Assembly (NCBI GenBank): GCA_030754475.1
Contig: JASMAE010000077.1
Span: forward strand, 1-8,451
Source of the DNA: Rhodospirillales bacterium
Lineage (GTDB): Bacteria; Pseudomonadota; Alphaproteobacteria; Rhodospirillales; JASLLV01
Length of the DNA: 8,451 nt
Direction: 5' to 3'
Shown one piece after another: positions 1 to 6,075 of the stretch. Below the pieces are notes generated by a model. It made no database searches. It saw only the letters and a list, made by a program, of their open reading frames with translations, and was not told the origin of the DNA. How positions within the stretch are numbered: position 1 is the first letter of the stretch; the number at the start of each line of letters is the position of its first letter. Made by a program: the position numbers and the translations under genes.

Positions 1-602
1 CGCTGAACTACCACTCCTTCGTGCAGGCGTTGCTGGCGACCCGACGCGAGGGCCGTGCCGCCGTCGCCTATTACGTCTGCGATCACAGGGCGCTGCGACG
101 CTATGGGCTAGGAGCGGCGCGTCCGTGGCCGCTGCCCTACCGGCGCTATCTCCGCACCGGCTACCTCAAGCGCGGCCGCAATGTACGCGAGCTTGCGGCT
201 GCGGCCGGAATCGACGTCCACGGACTCGATAGCACGGTGGCCGCCTACAACGCCGGCGCCCGCACCGGTCGCGATCCCGAATTCAGCAAAGGCGAGAACG
301 CCTACGACCGTAGTCAGGGCGATCCCCGCTGGCAGCCGAACCCCTGCGTCGGCCCGCTGGACCAGCCACCCTTTTATGCGGTCGAGATCCGACCAGGTGA
401 CCTCGGCACCTTCGCGGGTCTGCGCACCGACGCCGCGGCGCGGGTGCTGGACGGAACCGGTGCGCCGATCCCCGGCCTCTTCGCGGTGGGCAACGACCAA
501 GCCAGCGTCTTTGGCGGGGCCTATCCGGGCGGCGGCGCGACCATCGGCCCGGGATTGACCTTCGCCTATATCGCCGGACGCACCCTCGCCGGCGCCAATT
601 GA
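1..602 (+). CDS. FAD-dependent oxidoreductase, C-terminal part (fumarate reductase / 3-ketosteroid dehydrogenase type)
   Basis: This is a partial gene. The frame is open from the left edge (first whole codon at base 3, reading L-N-Y-H-S-F) to TGA at 600-602, so the real start lies outside the window. The visible 199 residues match the C-terminal end of FAD-binding flavoproteins that oxidise or reduce C-C bonds next to a carbonyl. The clearest signature is near the end: GLFAVGND, then GGAYPGGGATIGPG, then TFAYIAGR, the conserved stretch that closes around FAD in the fumarate reductase/KstD group. Upstream, ICD-like YYVCDHRALRRYGLG and PGDLGTFAGLRTD also fit this group. The N-terminal Rossmann FAD-binding part is not visible, so substrate class cannot be set; KstD-like annotation is by family resemblance only. 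It converges on the M20 peptidase, with 48 bases between the two stops, so it belongs to a different transcription unit from everything else here. Confidence 0.88.
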   Translation, partial: LNYHSFVQALLATRREGRAAVAYYVCDHRALRRYGLGAARPWPLPYRRYLRTGYLKRGRNVRELAAAAGIDVHGLDSTVAAYNAGARTGRDPEFSKGENAYDRSQGDPRWQPNPCVGPLDQPPFYAVEIRPGDLGTFAGLRTDAAARVLDGTGAPIPGLFAVGNDQASVFGGAYPGGGATIGPGLTFAYIAGRTLAGAN

Positions 603-610
603 CGGGTACC

Positions 611-619
611 GGGGGGGGG
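611..619. repeat. Run of nine G between convergent genes
   Basis: Nine consecutive G lie in the 48-base gap between two convergent stop codons. The tract is outside both reading frames. I see no hairpin with a T-run that would make a clear terminator for either gene in this gap. Confidence 0.6.
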
Positions 620-650
620 TCGCGCTGCGTCGGTGGGACCGGGTGCCCTC

Positions 651-1778
651 CTACGACAGGGTCTCGAACAAACGGAACAGGAGGCGCGCGCGGGGTTCGA
701 TGGACGAGATGTAAAGTTGCTCGAAGTCCGTATGGGCTCCCTTCCCCTCGACGCCCAGGCTGTCCAGGGTCGCGACGATGGGCGCGGTGAGATTGGCGTC
801 GCTGCCACCGCTTGACTTGCTATCCGTGATCTCGAATCCGATTTCCGCCGCCAGCGTCCGGGTATGCTGGAAAAGCGCTTCAATTTCCGGTGACTTCACA
901 TAAGGAGGCCGCGAAAGCCCGCCTGAAACTTCGAGCGTTACGTCGGGATCGAAAGGCTTCAGGCCGAGCACATTGCTGATAGCCGCCTCCGCGATCTCGG
1001 CGCTCGGTACGCGCAAATCGACCAGCGCCGTCGCCTCGGCCGGCACAACGTTGACGCCCGTACCGCCGGACGCGATACCGACATTGACAGTGATTTCGCG
1101 CTCGTAGTCGGTCATGTCCTCGAGCACCAGAATCTGGCGTGCCAGTTCCTTGATGGCGCTACGGCCCTCGCGATGGCCGCCGCTGGAATGGGCGGCGCGA
1201 CCGGTGATCTTGATCGCAAACCGCGCCGAGCCGATGCGAGCGGTGGTGACCATGCCGCTTTGCGAGGTCGGTTCAACGACCAGGGCGTAGCGAGCCTTCC
1301 GCGCCTCCGCTTCGATGTGTGATCGCGACGAAGGGCTCCCGACCTCCTCGTCCGAGTTGAACAAGAACGTGATCGGTAGCGGCGTCTCGCGGCCCAACCG
1401 GCAGAAGTGCTGGAAGATGTAAAAGGCGAGGTAGACGCCGCTCTTCATGTCGAAGATGCCTGGGCCGAAGGCGCTGTCGCCCTCGATGCGGAAAGGTCGC
1501 TCTGCCAGCGTTCCCTTCGGGTGCACGGTGTCCATGTGGCCGAGGACGAGAATGCCCGGTTGCTCGCCGCCCCACGGCGAGCGCACCCGCAGGCAATTGC
1601 CCTGGCCGCCGCTGCCGGGAATGCGCTCAACCTTGGCACCCAAGGCAGCGAACTTCCCCTCGAGATGGGTTACCAGCCGTCCGATACCCTCCACATCACC
1701 GGTCGGCGTTTCGATCTCGACCAAACCGCGAATCCCTTCGAGGATTTCGTCGGCATCAATCCGGGGAGCGTCTGGCAT
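651..1778 (-). CDS. M20 family metallopeptidase (carboxypeptidase G2 / glutamate carboxypeptidase type)
   Basis: A complete 375-residue protein, the normal length for the family: a zinc-dependent exopeptidase or amidohydrolase that removes an amino acid, often glutamate, from an N-acyl or peptide substrate. Every metal-site residue is present: H81 (in GHMDTVHP), bridging D110 (GPGIFDMKSG), catalytic E144 and ligand E145 (NSDEEVGS), E169 (VVEPTS) and H349 (GKGAHTDF). The spacings from the first His to E169 equal those I recall for carboxypeptidase G2. The lid/dimerisation domain (about 180-295) contains GRAAHSSG with H197. No signal peptide is seen, so a cytoplasmic enzyme is likely, unlike secreted CPG2. 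The ATG start is supported by GAAAGGG about 6-9 bases upstream. The gene is separated from the upstream DapA-like gene by 329 bases, so it is probably transcribed on its own. Substrate is unknown; HyuC-type carbamoylase is less likely because the motifs follow the CPG2 branch. Confidence 0.93.
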   Translation of the reverse strand: MPDAPRIDADEILEGIRGLVEIETPTGDVEGIGRLVTHLEGKFAALGAKVERIPGSGGQGNCLRVRSPWGGEQPGILVLGHMDTVHPKGTLAERPFRIEGDSAFGPGIFDMKSGVYLAFYIFQHFCRLGRETPLPITFLFNSDEEVGSPSSRSHIEAEARKARYALVVEPTSQSGMVTTARIGSARFAIKITGRAAHSSGGHREGRSAIKELARQILVLEDMTDYEREITVNVGIASGGTGVNVVPAEATALVDLRVPSAEIAEAAISNVLGLKPFDPDVTLEVSGGLSRPPYVKSPEIEALFQHTRTLAAEIGFEITDSKSSGGSDANLTAPIVATLDSLGVEGKGAHTDFEQLYISSIEPRARLLFRLFETLS

Positions 1779-1905
1779 GGGTCGCCCTTTCTCGCTGCGT
1801 TCGTTGTCGTGTTCGGTCCGGCGAATCCGCGGTGCCGGGTCAGCCTGCCCACGGCGACCCGATCCCAGCGTGCGCAGACAGTCAGGCCCGTATCGCTCCG
1901 GCCTG

Positions 1906-1919
1906 CCCCGCCGACGGGG
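1906..1919. repeat. Small inverted repeat CCCCG-CCGA-CGGGG
   Basis: A perfect 5-bp stem with a 4-base loop. On the minus strand it would fall just downstream of the candidate promoter, at the start of the long leader of the M20 peptidase. No U-run follows on that strand. In GC-rich DNA a stem this short can arise by chance. Confidence 0.3.
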
Positions 1920-1928
1920 TCTTGTTCC

Positions 1929-1956
1929 AATCTAACCGGCGCAATACGCGACGCAA
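1929..1956 (-). promoter_or_regulatory. Weak candidate promoter for the M20 peptidase
   Basis: Reading the minus strand, TTGCGT (1951-1956) and TAGATT (1929-1934) are separated by 16 bases. They resemble sigma-70 -35 and -10 boxes at 3 of 6 and 4 of 6 positions. This is one of the few AT-richer spots in an otherwise GC-rich gap. It would give a leader of roughly 145 bases before the peptidase ATG. The match is poor and is offered only as a candidate. Confidence 0.2.
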
Positions 1957-2007
1957 AGGCACTATCCGACCGCGCACAGCGGCATCCTCGATCGGGTCCG
2001 GCGCGCT

Positions 2008-2042
2008 CGGCCGCCCCAAGAGTACCATTCCGTGGGCGGCCG
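2008..2042. repeat. GC-rich inverted repeat, possible transcript-end hairpin
   Basis: A perfect 9-bp inverted repeat: CGGCCGCCC at 2008-2016 and GGGCGGCCG at 2034-2042, around a 17-base loop. It begins about 65 bases downstream of the stop of the DapA-like gene on the minus strand. It could be a transcript-end hairpin for the long minus-strand operon. No T-run follows on either strand, so it is not a classical intrinsic terminator. Confidence 0.4.
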
Positions 2043-2066
2043 GGAGGGGGTGCGGGCAGGCGCGAT

Positions 2067-2080
2067 TCCACGTAAGTGGA
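2067..2080. repeat. Short inverted repeat TCCAC-GTAA-GTGGA
   Basis: A perfect 5-bp stem with a 4-base loop, 27 bases beyond the stop of the DapA-like gene and bordered by the AT-rich TAAT. It might be an operator-type dyad or part of the 3' end of the transcript. There is no U-tract, and it is too short to be convincing alone. Confidence 0.25.
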
Positions 2081-2107
2081 TAATGCTCCAGCCAACCCCG
2101 GCGGCCG

Positions 2108-3079
2108 TTAAGACGCGCGCTTGCTCACGCGACCGGGCGCCTGGGCCGTGTGGCGCGCGAGGCCGGCGCCGTCGACCACCTTTGCGACCGCGGCGGCCGT
2201 CTCGTCAGAGACCGGCAAGAGCGGCGGCCTTGGCCGCGCGCTCTCGATGACGCCCAAGTGGGCGAGCCCTGCCTTGATGCGCGTGTGCATGTCCATCAGG
2301 GGCGGTGCGCCGTAGATGGTGCGGACCACAGGATAGAGGGCGTCGTTGACGGCCCGCATGCGGTCCAGATCGCGGGCCTCGGTCGCGCGCCACAGATCGA
2401 TCAAGAGATGCGGCGTCAGGCTGGCGAGGCCTGAGAGGATGCCGTCGGCGCCGATCGCGACCTGGGCGAGGAACCAGTCGAAATTGGTTGGAAAGATCGC
2501 AACTTCGGGGGCCGCCGCCTTCACCTGGCGCCAGTTGTCCTCGTACGCCTGGACGGTGCCGCTCCCCTCCTTGATCAAGAGAACGCCCGGCCGCTTCGCC
2601 ATCTCGACCAGGGTTTCGGTGGTGTAGCCGAGGCCGGACGCGAGCGGGAACTGGAAGATCCCGACCGGCACGTCGGCCCCTTCGAGCACCGCGTCCACGT
2701 ACGCCAGCGGGGCCGCCGGGGTGCGGGTCCCGCCGGCGGCGAAGGCGGGCAACGGAAACAGGACCGCGACGTCGGCGCCCGCCGACTTGGCGTCCCGCGC
2801 TTGGGTAATGGCTTCGGCGGTTGAGTACGCAATGACGCCCGCAAGGAGCGGCACGTCGGGGCCCACAAATTCGCGCGTGACCTCGATGACCCGGGCGCGC
2901 TCTTCCGCGCTCAAGGCCGAGCCTTCGCCGGCGTGGCCGTTGGGGAAGATCGCGCCGATGCCGTCGGGCGTGGCGCAGTATTCGAGGAGCCGGGTGTAGC
3001 TCGGCCAATCGATCGCGCCCGAATCGGTGAACGGAAGCACCGTGGCGACGATGACGTCGGTGAATTTCAAGCGCGACAT
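2108..3079 (-). CDS. Divergent DapA-family (dihydrodipicolinate synthase / N-acetylneuraminate lyase fold) aldolase or dehydratase
   Basis: A 323-residue protein of the class I aldolase TIM-barrel family, which uses a Schiff-base lysine to cleave or form C-C bonds with pyruvate-like substrates or to dehydrate sugar acids. The lysine is K170 in VLLIKEGSG. The substrate-carboxylate loop reads PNGHAGEG (46-53) instead of the usual GTTGE. The tyrosine of the YNVP motif is replaced by F142 (IFQFPLASG), and the PYYN motif by FPLP (108-111). So the residues that define true DapA are absent, and lysine biosynthesis is unlikely. The C-terminus is about 25 residues longer than in typical members and ends in a basic tail. 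The ATG start has GAGAAGGG about 5 bases upstream. It lies 22 bases after the CoA-transferase remnant and is probably the last gene of that operon. The fold assignment is firm; the substrate is unknown. Confidence 0.88.
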   Translation of the reverse strand: MSRLKFTDVIVATVLPFTDSGAIDWPSYTRLLEYCATPDGIGAIFPNGHAGEGSALSAEERARVIEVTREFVGPDVPLLAGVIAYSTAEAITQARDAKSAGADVAVLFPLPAFAAGGTRTPAAPLAYVDAVLEGADVPVGIFQFPLASGLGYTTETLVEMAKRPGVLLIKEGSGTVQAYEDNWRQVKAAAPEVAIFPTNFDWFLAQVAIGADGILSGLASLTPHLLIDLWRATEARDLDRMRAVNDALYPVVRTIYGAPPLMDMHTRIKAGLAHLGVIESARPRPPLLPVSDETAAAVAKVVDGAGLARHTAQAPGRVSKRAS

Positions 3080-3101
3080 TCAAACCCTTCTCAGTCTTCG
3101 C

Positions 3102-3818
3102 TCACGGCCGGGTCCGGCGTGCGGGTCTTGGTGCGTGCTTGGCGAGCACGTCTTCGCGAAGGCCCATGCACCCCTCGCGGAACAGGCGCGGATCCATGGA
3201 TCCGAGGTCCGGCGAGATTGCGGGCTCGAACTCCATTCGGTCCAGCACGTCTTCCTTCAGGCGCGCCCCGGGCGCGATTTCGGTCAGCACCAAGCTCTCG
3301 GGCGTCATGCGGAATACCGCGCGTTCCGTGACGAACGTCACGTCCTGACCGCATTCGCGGCCGCGGCGGCCATTGTAGCTGATCTGGGCGACGCGCGGGA
3401 CGAATTTCATGATCTCGCCCTCGCGCGATGGCGAGCCCACCGTCGGCGAACGCGACCTCGAACCGCGGCTGGTCAGCGTGCCCCCGAAGACGATGGATTT
3501 CGCGTTCTGGGTGATGTCGATGAAGCCGCCGCACCCATTGGGGCGATCGCCGAACTTGGTGACGTTGCCGTTGCCGTCGCGGTCCACCTTGGCGAAAGAG
3601 ACGAACGCGACGTCGAGACCGCCTCCGTCGTAGAAGTCGAACATGTACGGCTGGTCGATGATCGCCTGGGGATTGTAGGTGGCGCCGAACTCGAGGCCCG
3701 AGCACGGAATCCCGCCGATAATGCCGGCTTCGGCGGTCGCGGTGAAAAGATCGTCGATGCCTTCCTCTGCGATCACATTGGGAATGAGCGCCGAGATGCC
3801 GACGCCGAGGTTGATCAC
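3102..3818 (-). pseudogene. Acetate/propionate-type CoA-transferase (Pct/YdiF family), C-terminal half only, with compensated frameshifts
   Basis: Members of this family are single chains of about 500-550 residues with two similar domains; they move CoA between acyl groups. Here only the second domain is present. Homology begins abruptly at P-G-A-V-I-N-L-G-V-G (codons from about 3827). The longest open frame starts at a GTG at 3816-3818 with no visible Shine-Dalgarno site. The catalytic glutamate loop is kept (E30 in TAEAGIIGG, numbering from the GTG), as are FDFYDGGGLD, GCGGFIDITQNAK, TERAVFR and ISPDLGSMDPRLF. Between GGTLTSRG and EGEIMKF (about 3427-3463) the frame reads SRSRSPTVGSPS, unlike the family. 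The neighbouring frame there reads FEVAFADGGLAIA, which fits. One missing G near 3463 and a missing CG pair at 3422-3427 would explain it. No N-terminal domain gene is seen upstream, where a tautomerase frame abuts. The product is unlikely to be an active transferase. Confidence 0.8.
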
Positions 3819-4087
3819 CGCGCCCGGATGATGCCTTCGACGAGCGCCCGCTTGCGTGCCGCCGGGCGCCCAAGCGCGTGAACCTGAATGAACACGCGCG
3901 TTTCGGGCGCCGCGTCGCCGGTCTCGCTGGCGTGACCGTAATCGTCGTCGCCGATCTCGAAGAGATAGACCGCTACGGTCGCGGCCTCGATGCCGTACGC
4001 GGAACAGACGGCGCCGGTGACGTCACGGACGAGGGCCCGTTTCTGCGCCGCGGTGGCGGCAAACGCCTATGCGACGACGAACGGCAT
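3815..4087 (-). pseudogene. Tautomerase-superfamily protein (4-oxalocrotonate tautomerase / cis-CaaD-like), broken
   Basis: Tautomerases are small beta-alpha-beta enzymes that use an N-terminal proline, exposed after Met removal, as catalytic base on keto acids. The minus strand has ATG at 4085-4087 followed at once by CCG (Pro), with AAGG 7 bases upstream. The frame reads MPFVVA, then TAG (4067-4069), then AFAATAAQKRALVRDVTG. A second unit follows (TRVFIQVHALGRPAARKRAL, VEGIIR), and TGA falls at 3815-3817. The two repeated beta-alpha units, each with a KRALV helix, fit the superfamily, and the second resembles the GRS..K...L stretch of cis-CaaD-like proteins. The frame is open for 84 codons after the TAG and has no usable start near it, so the stop destroys the catalytic N-terminus. 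The 3' end stops at the junction with the CoA-transferase remnant and may be truncated. It lies 46 bases after the enoyl-CoA hydratase stop. Assignment is by motif pattern; the lesion could be a base-calling error (TAC or TAT to TAG). Confidence 0.62.
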
Positions 4088-4133
4088 CAGTGTGCCTTGC
4101 CACCCCTTTCGCGCGCTGGCGCGCCGCCCCCTC

Positions 4134-4898
4134 TCATCGTCCCGTGAACCGGGGCGCGCGCTTCTCGACGAAGGCGTTGATCCCCTCTTGGTGGTCTTCG
4201 GACTGCCACATCAGCATCTTGCGCTCGAGGCTGAGGCTTTCGTCCAAGGGCTTTTCGAAGGACATGAGGATCTCGGCCTTGGCCATCTGAACCGCGAGCG
4301 GCGATTTCTCGGCGATGGACTCGGCGATCTCCAGCGCGCGGTCCACGGTCCTTTCGACGGGCACCACCTCGACCACGAGCCCCCAGGCCAAGGCCGTGGC
4401 CGCATCGATGGGCTCGCCCGTCAAGGTCATCATCATCGCCCGCGCCTTGCCGACTGCTCTGGGAATGCGCTGCGTGCCGCCGTCGCCGGCGAACGCCGCG
4501 ATCTTGATCTCGGGCGTGCCGAACTGGGCGTTCGCGCCCGCGATCACGATGTCGCACAGCTGCGTAAGCTCGCACCCGCCGCCAAGGGCGTAGCCGTTGA
4601 CCGCGGCAATCAAGGGTTTCGGATGCCGCTCGATGGTCTTCCAGCTTTTCAGCCGGTCGGCTTGCGCGAACGGCGGGATGCCGGCCTCGGGCATCTCCTT
4701 GATGTCGGCGCCTGCCGAAAACGATCGCTCGTCGCCGGTCAGCACGACCGCGCCTACGTCGGCGTCCGCGACGGCCTCGTTCAGCGCGACCGCCACCTCG
4801 ATGAGGAGCGCCTTGTTGAGCGCGTTCAGGCTGTGCGGGCGGTTGAGCGTGATGAGCATCACCCCTGGCCGCGGGCGGGTGACGATGATGTGCTCCAT
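4134..4898 (-). CDS. Enoyl-CoA hydratase/isomerase (crotonase family)
   Basis: A complete 254-residue cytoplasmic enzyme of normal family length, expected to add water across the double bond of a 2-enoyl-CoA. Both catalytic glutamates are present: E110 in GYALGGGCEL and E130 in FGTPEIK, with the 20-residue separation seen in classical mitochondrial and bacterial hydratases. The oxyanion-hole segments are FSAGADIKEM (60-69) and ALGGG (104-108). The C-terminal EGINAFVEKR motif also matches true hydratases rather than isomerases or dehalogenases. ATG at 4896-4898 has GAAGGG about 9 bases upstream, sitting across the stop of the aldo/keto reductase gene 5 bases away, so the two are co-transcribed and probably translationally coupled. 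Family and reaction type are confident; the chain length or shape of the acyl-CoA is not known, and a dedicated role in this catabolic cluster rather than general beta-oxidation is inferred from context. Confidence 0.93.
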   Translation of the reverse strand: MEHIIVTRPRPGVMLITLNRPHSLNALNKALLIEVAVALNEAVADADVGAVVLTGDERSFSAGADIKEMPEAGIPPFAQADRLKSWKTIERHPKPLIAAVNGYALGGGCELTQLCDIVIAGANAQFGTPEIKIAAFAGDGGTQRIPRAVGKARAMMMTLTGEPIDAATALAWGLVVEVVPVERTVDRALEIAESIAEKSPLAVQMAKAEILMSFEKPLDESLSLERKMLMWQSEDHQEGINAFVEKRAPRFTGR

Positions 4899-4903
4899 TG
4901 TCT

Positions 4904-5953
4904 TTATCCCTTCGTGTTGGGAACGGTATCTCGGGGCTTTGGGGTCGGCGCCGCCGCGTCCAGCAGCCCCTCGGAAACGAGCGCGCGCCAGAAATCCGCA
5001 GGAATCGCTTCTCGGAACAGCCGTAAGTTCCGTTCCACCTGGGCCGGCCCGCGCACGCCGGGAAGAACCGACGCGATCGCCCGATGCGCGAGAGGGAACT
5101 GCAGCGCCGCTGCCGCCATCTTGACCCCGTGTCGCTTACAGACCTTTTCGACGCGCCGCACCTTGTCCAGGACCGCACGCGGGGGCGCCGCATCGTTGTA
5201 CGTGGCCGCCCCGACCGCGCCTCGGGCGAGGATGCCGGAGTTGAAAGGCGCGGCGCAGACGACCCCGATGCCCTTGGTCGCGCAAAGCGGCAGGAACGAT
5301 GCCAGCGCGCCTTGTTCCAGTAGCGTATATCGCCCGGCAAGCACGAAGCAGTCGAAATCGGCGTCTTTCGCGCACTGCTCGCAGACGCGCCAGTCGTTGG
5401 TTCCGACGCCGATCGCCTTCAGCACGCCTTCGTCGCGCAGCCTGGCCAGCGCCGGATACGCGCCTTCCATGGCCTCGCGGTAGCGCCGCTTCTGTCCCGC
5501 CGGGCCGTGGTGGTCGGCGTCGATGTCGTGAATGAGCGCTACGTCGATGCGCCCTAGGCCCAGGCGTTGCAGGCTGTCTTCGAGCGATCGCAGCGTAGCG
5601 TCGTAGCTGTAGTCGTAGGCTTGGGTGAAGGGAAGCACGTTCCGCGAGCGTAGGTTCCCGGCCGCGCCCGGCTCAAGCGGGCTCAGCAGCCGCCCGATCT
5701 TGGTGGAAAGCACGAAACGGTCGCGTCGGTGCTGCCCAAGCACACGCCCCAGGCGGTGCTCGCCGAGGCCCGAGCCATAGAGCGGCGCCGTATCGAAGTA
5801 CCGGATGCCCGCGCGCCAGCCGCATTCGAGCGCGCCCGCCGCGTCGCGTTCCGAGACCGGACGGTACAGGTTTCCGATCGAGGACCCGCCGAGGCCCAAC
5901 ACCGTCAGTTTGACGTCGGTTCGTCCCAGCCGTCTTCTTGGCAGCGGGCTCAC
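4904..5953 (-). CDS. Aldo/keto reductase (D-threo-aldose 1-dehydrogenase / pyridoxal dehydrogenase-like group)
   Basis: A NAD(P)-dependent (beta/alpha)8-barrel oxidoreductase. Numbering from the GTG at 5951-5953 (349 residues), the full catalytic tetrad is visible: D54 and Y59 (RYFDTAPLYGSG), K85 (LSTKIGR) and H142 (DVALIHDID). The opening RRRLGRTDVKLTVLGLGG and GNLYRPVS are typical of the group containing fucose/threo-aldose dehydrogenases and pyridoxal 4-dehydrogenase, as is the long insert after the lysine ending PFTQAYDYSYD. I prefer the GTG start because GGAG (5961-5964) lies 7 bases before it. An in-frame ATG at 5987-5989 adds 12 residues but has no clear Shine-Dalgarno site. The open frame extends to 6130, over the end of the hydantoinase gene, with basic non-homologous sequence. 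The gene follows the hydantoinase by about 120 bases and precedes the enoyl-CoA hydratase by 5. Substrate unknown. Confidence 0.9.
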   Translation of the reverse strand: MSPLPRRRLGRTDVKLTVLGLGGSSIGNLYRPVSERDAAGALECGWRAGIRYFDTAPLYGSGLGEHRLGRVLGQHRRDRFVLSTKIGRLLSPLEPGAAGNLRSRNVLPFTQAYDYSYDATLRSLEDSLQRLGLGRIDVALIHDIDADHHGPAGQKRRYREAMEGAYPALARLRDEGVLKAIGVGTNDWRVCEQCAKDADFDCFVLAGRYTLLEQGALASFLPLCATKGIGVVCAAPFNSGILARGAVGAATYNDAAPPRAVLDKVRRVEKVCKRHGVKMAAAALQFPLAHRAIASVLPGVRGPAQVERNLRLFREAIPADFWRALVSEGLLDAAAPTPKPRDTVPNTKG

Positions 5954-5960
5954 GCGAGCG

Positions 5961-5964
5961 CTCC
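5961..5964 (-). promoter_or_regulatory. Ribosome binding site deciding the aldo/keto reductase start
   Basis: On the minus strand GGAG is followed by seven bases and a GTG (5951-5953). The alternative ATG at 5987-5989 is preceded by a C/G-rich stretch without a good Shine-Dalgarno match. This favours the GTG, which also places the family's opening RRLGRT motif near the N-terminus. Confidence 0.5.
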
Positions 5965-6075
5965 GATGCGACGCGGCGCGGTCCGGCATGGCGGACGCCC
6001 GCCGGGGGCGGATCGGGCGCCGCGCACCGTTCGAGCCGGCGCCGAACCGAGCCGCGAGCGGTCCGTAACCCAGGT

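Larger units (their letters stand above)
1779..2107. other. Gene-free intergenic region (329 bases)
   Basis: This lies between two minus-strand genes, downstream of the DapA-like gene and upstream of the M20 peptidase. Open frames cross it on both strands, but none has a recognisable product or a convincing ribosome binding site. The minus frame starting near 2095 runs into the peptidase gene out of frame and looks like a shadow. The region does hold three inverted repeats and one weak promoter-like pair, listed separately. It probably contains the 3' end of the upstream operon transcript and the promoter of the peptidase. Confidence 0.7.

Noticed and set aside
1670..2095. Minus-strand open frame of 141 codons covering the intergenic gap
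   Set aside because: Its last third overlaps the M20 gene out of frame, it has no ribosome binding site or recognisable motif, and composition alone can explain it.
2108..3079. Calling the DapA-fold gene dapA (lysine biosynthesis)
   Set aside because: The diagnostic GTTGE, PYYN and YNVP motifs are all replaced and the gene sits in a catabolic-looking cluster; only the fold and the Schiff-base lysine are shared.
3102..3818. Treating the CoA-transferase as a normal B subunit of a two-subunit 3-oxoacid CoA-transferase
   Set aside because: The motifs (FDFYDGGGLD, GCGGFIDITQNAK, the long C-terminal ISPDL..MD region) are those of single-chain Pct/YdiF enzymes, no A subunit is adjacent, and the start falls too close to the NLGVG motif for a natural B subunit.
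3091..3873. Minus-strand 260-codon frame overlapping the CoA-transferase
   Set aside because: Mostly Arg-rich shadow translation. Only the short stretch FEVAFADGGLAIA within it is meaningful, and that is explained by the compensating frameshifts of the CoA-transferase.
3990..5483. Plus-strand open frame of 497 codons
   Set aside because: It runs antisense to the enoyl-CoA hydratase and aldo/keto reductase, both of which have complete catalytic motifs and ribosome binding sites. Its translation has no recognisable domain and mixes low-complexity Arg/Ala/Gly; it is a shadow of high GC third-position bias.
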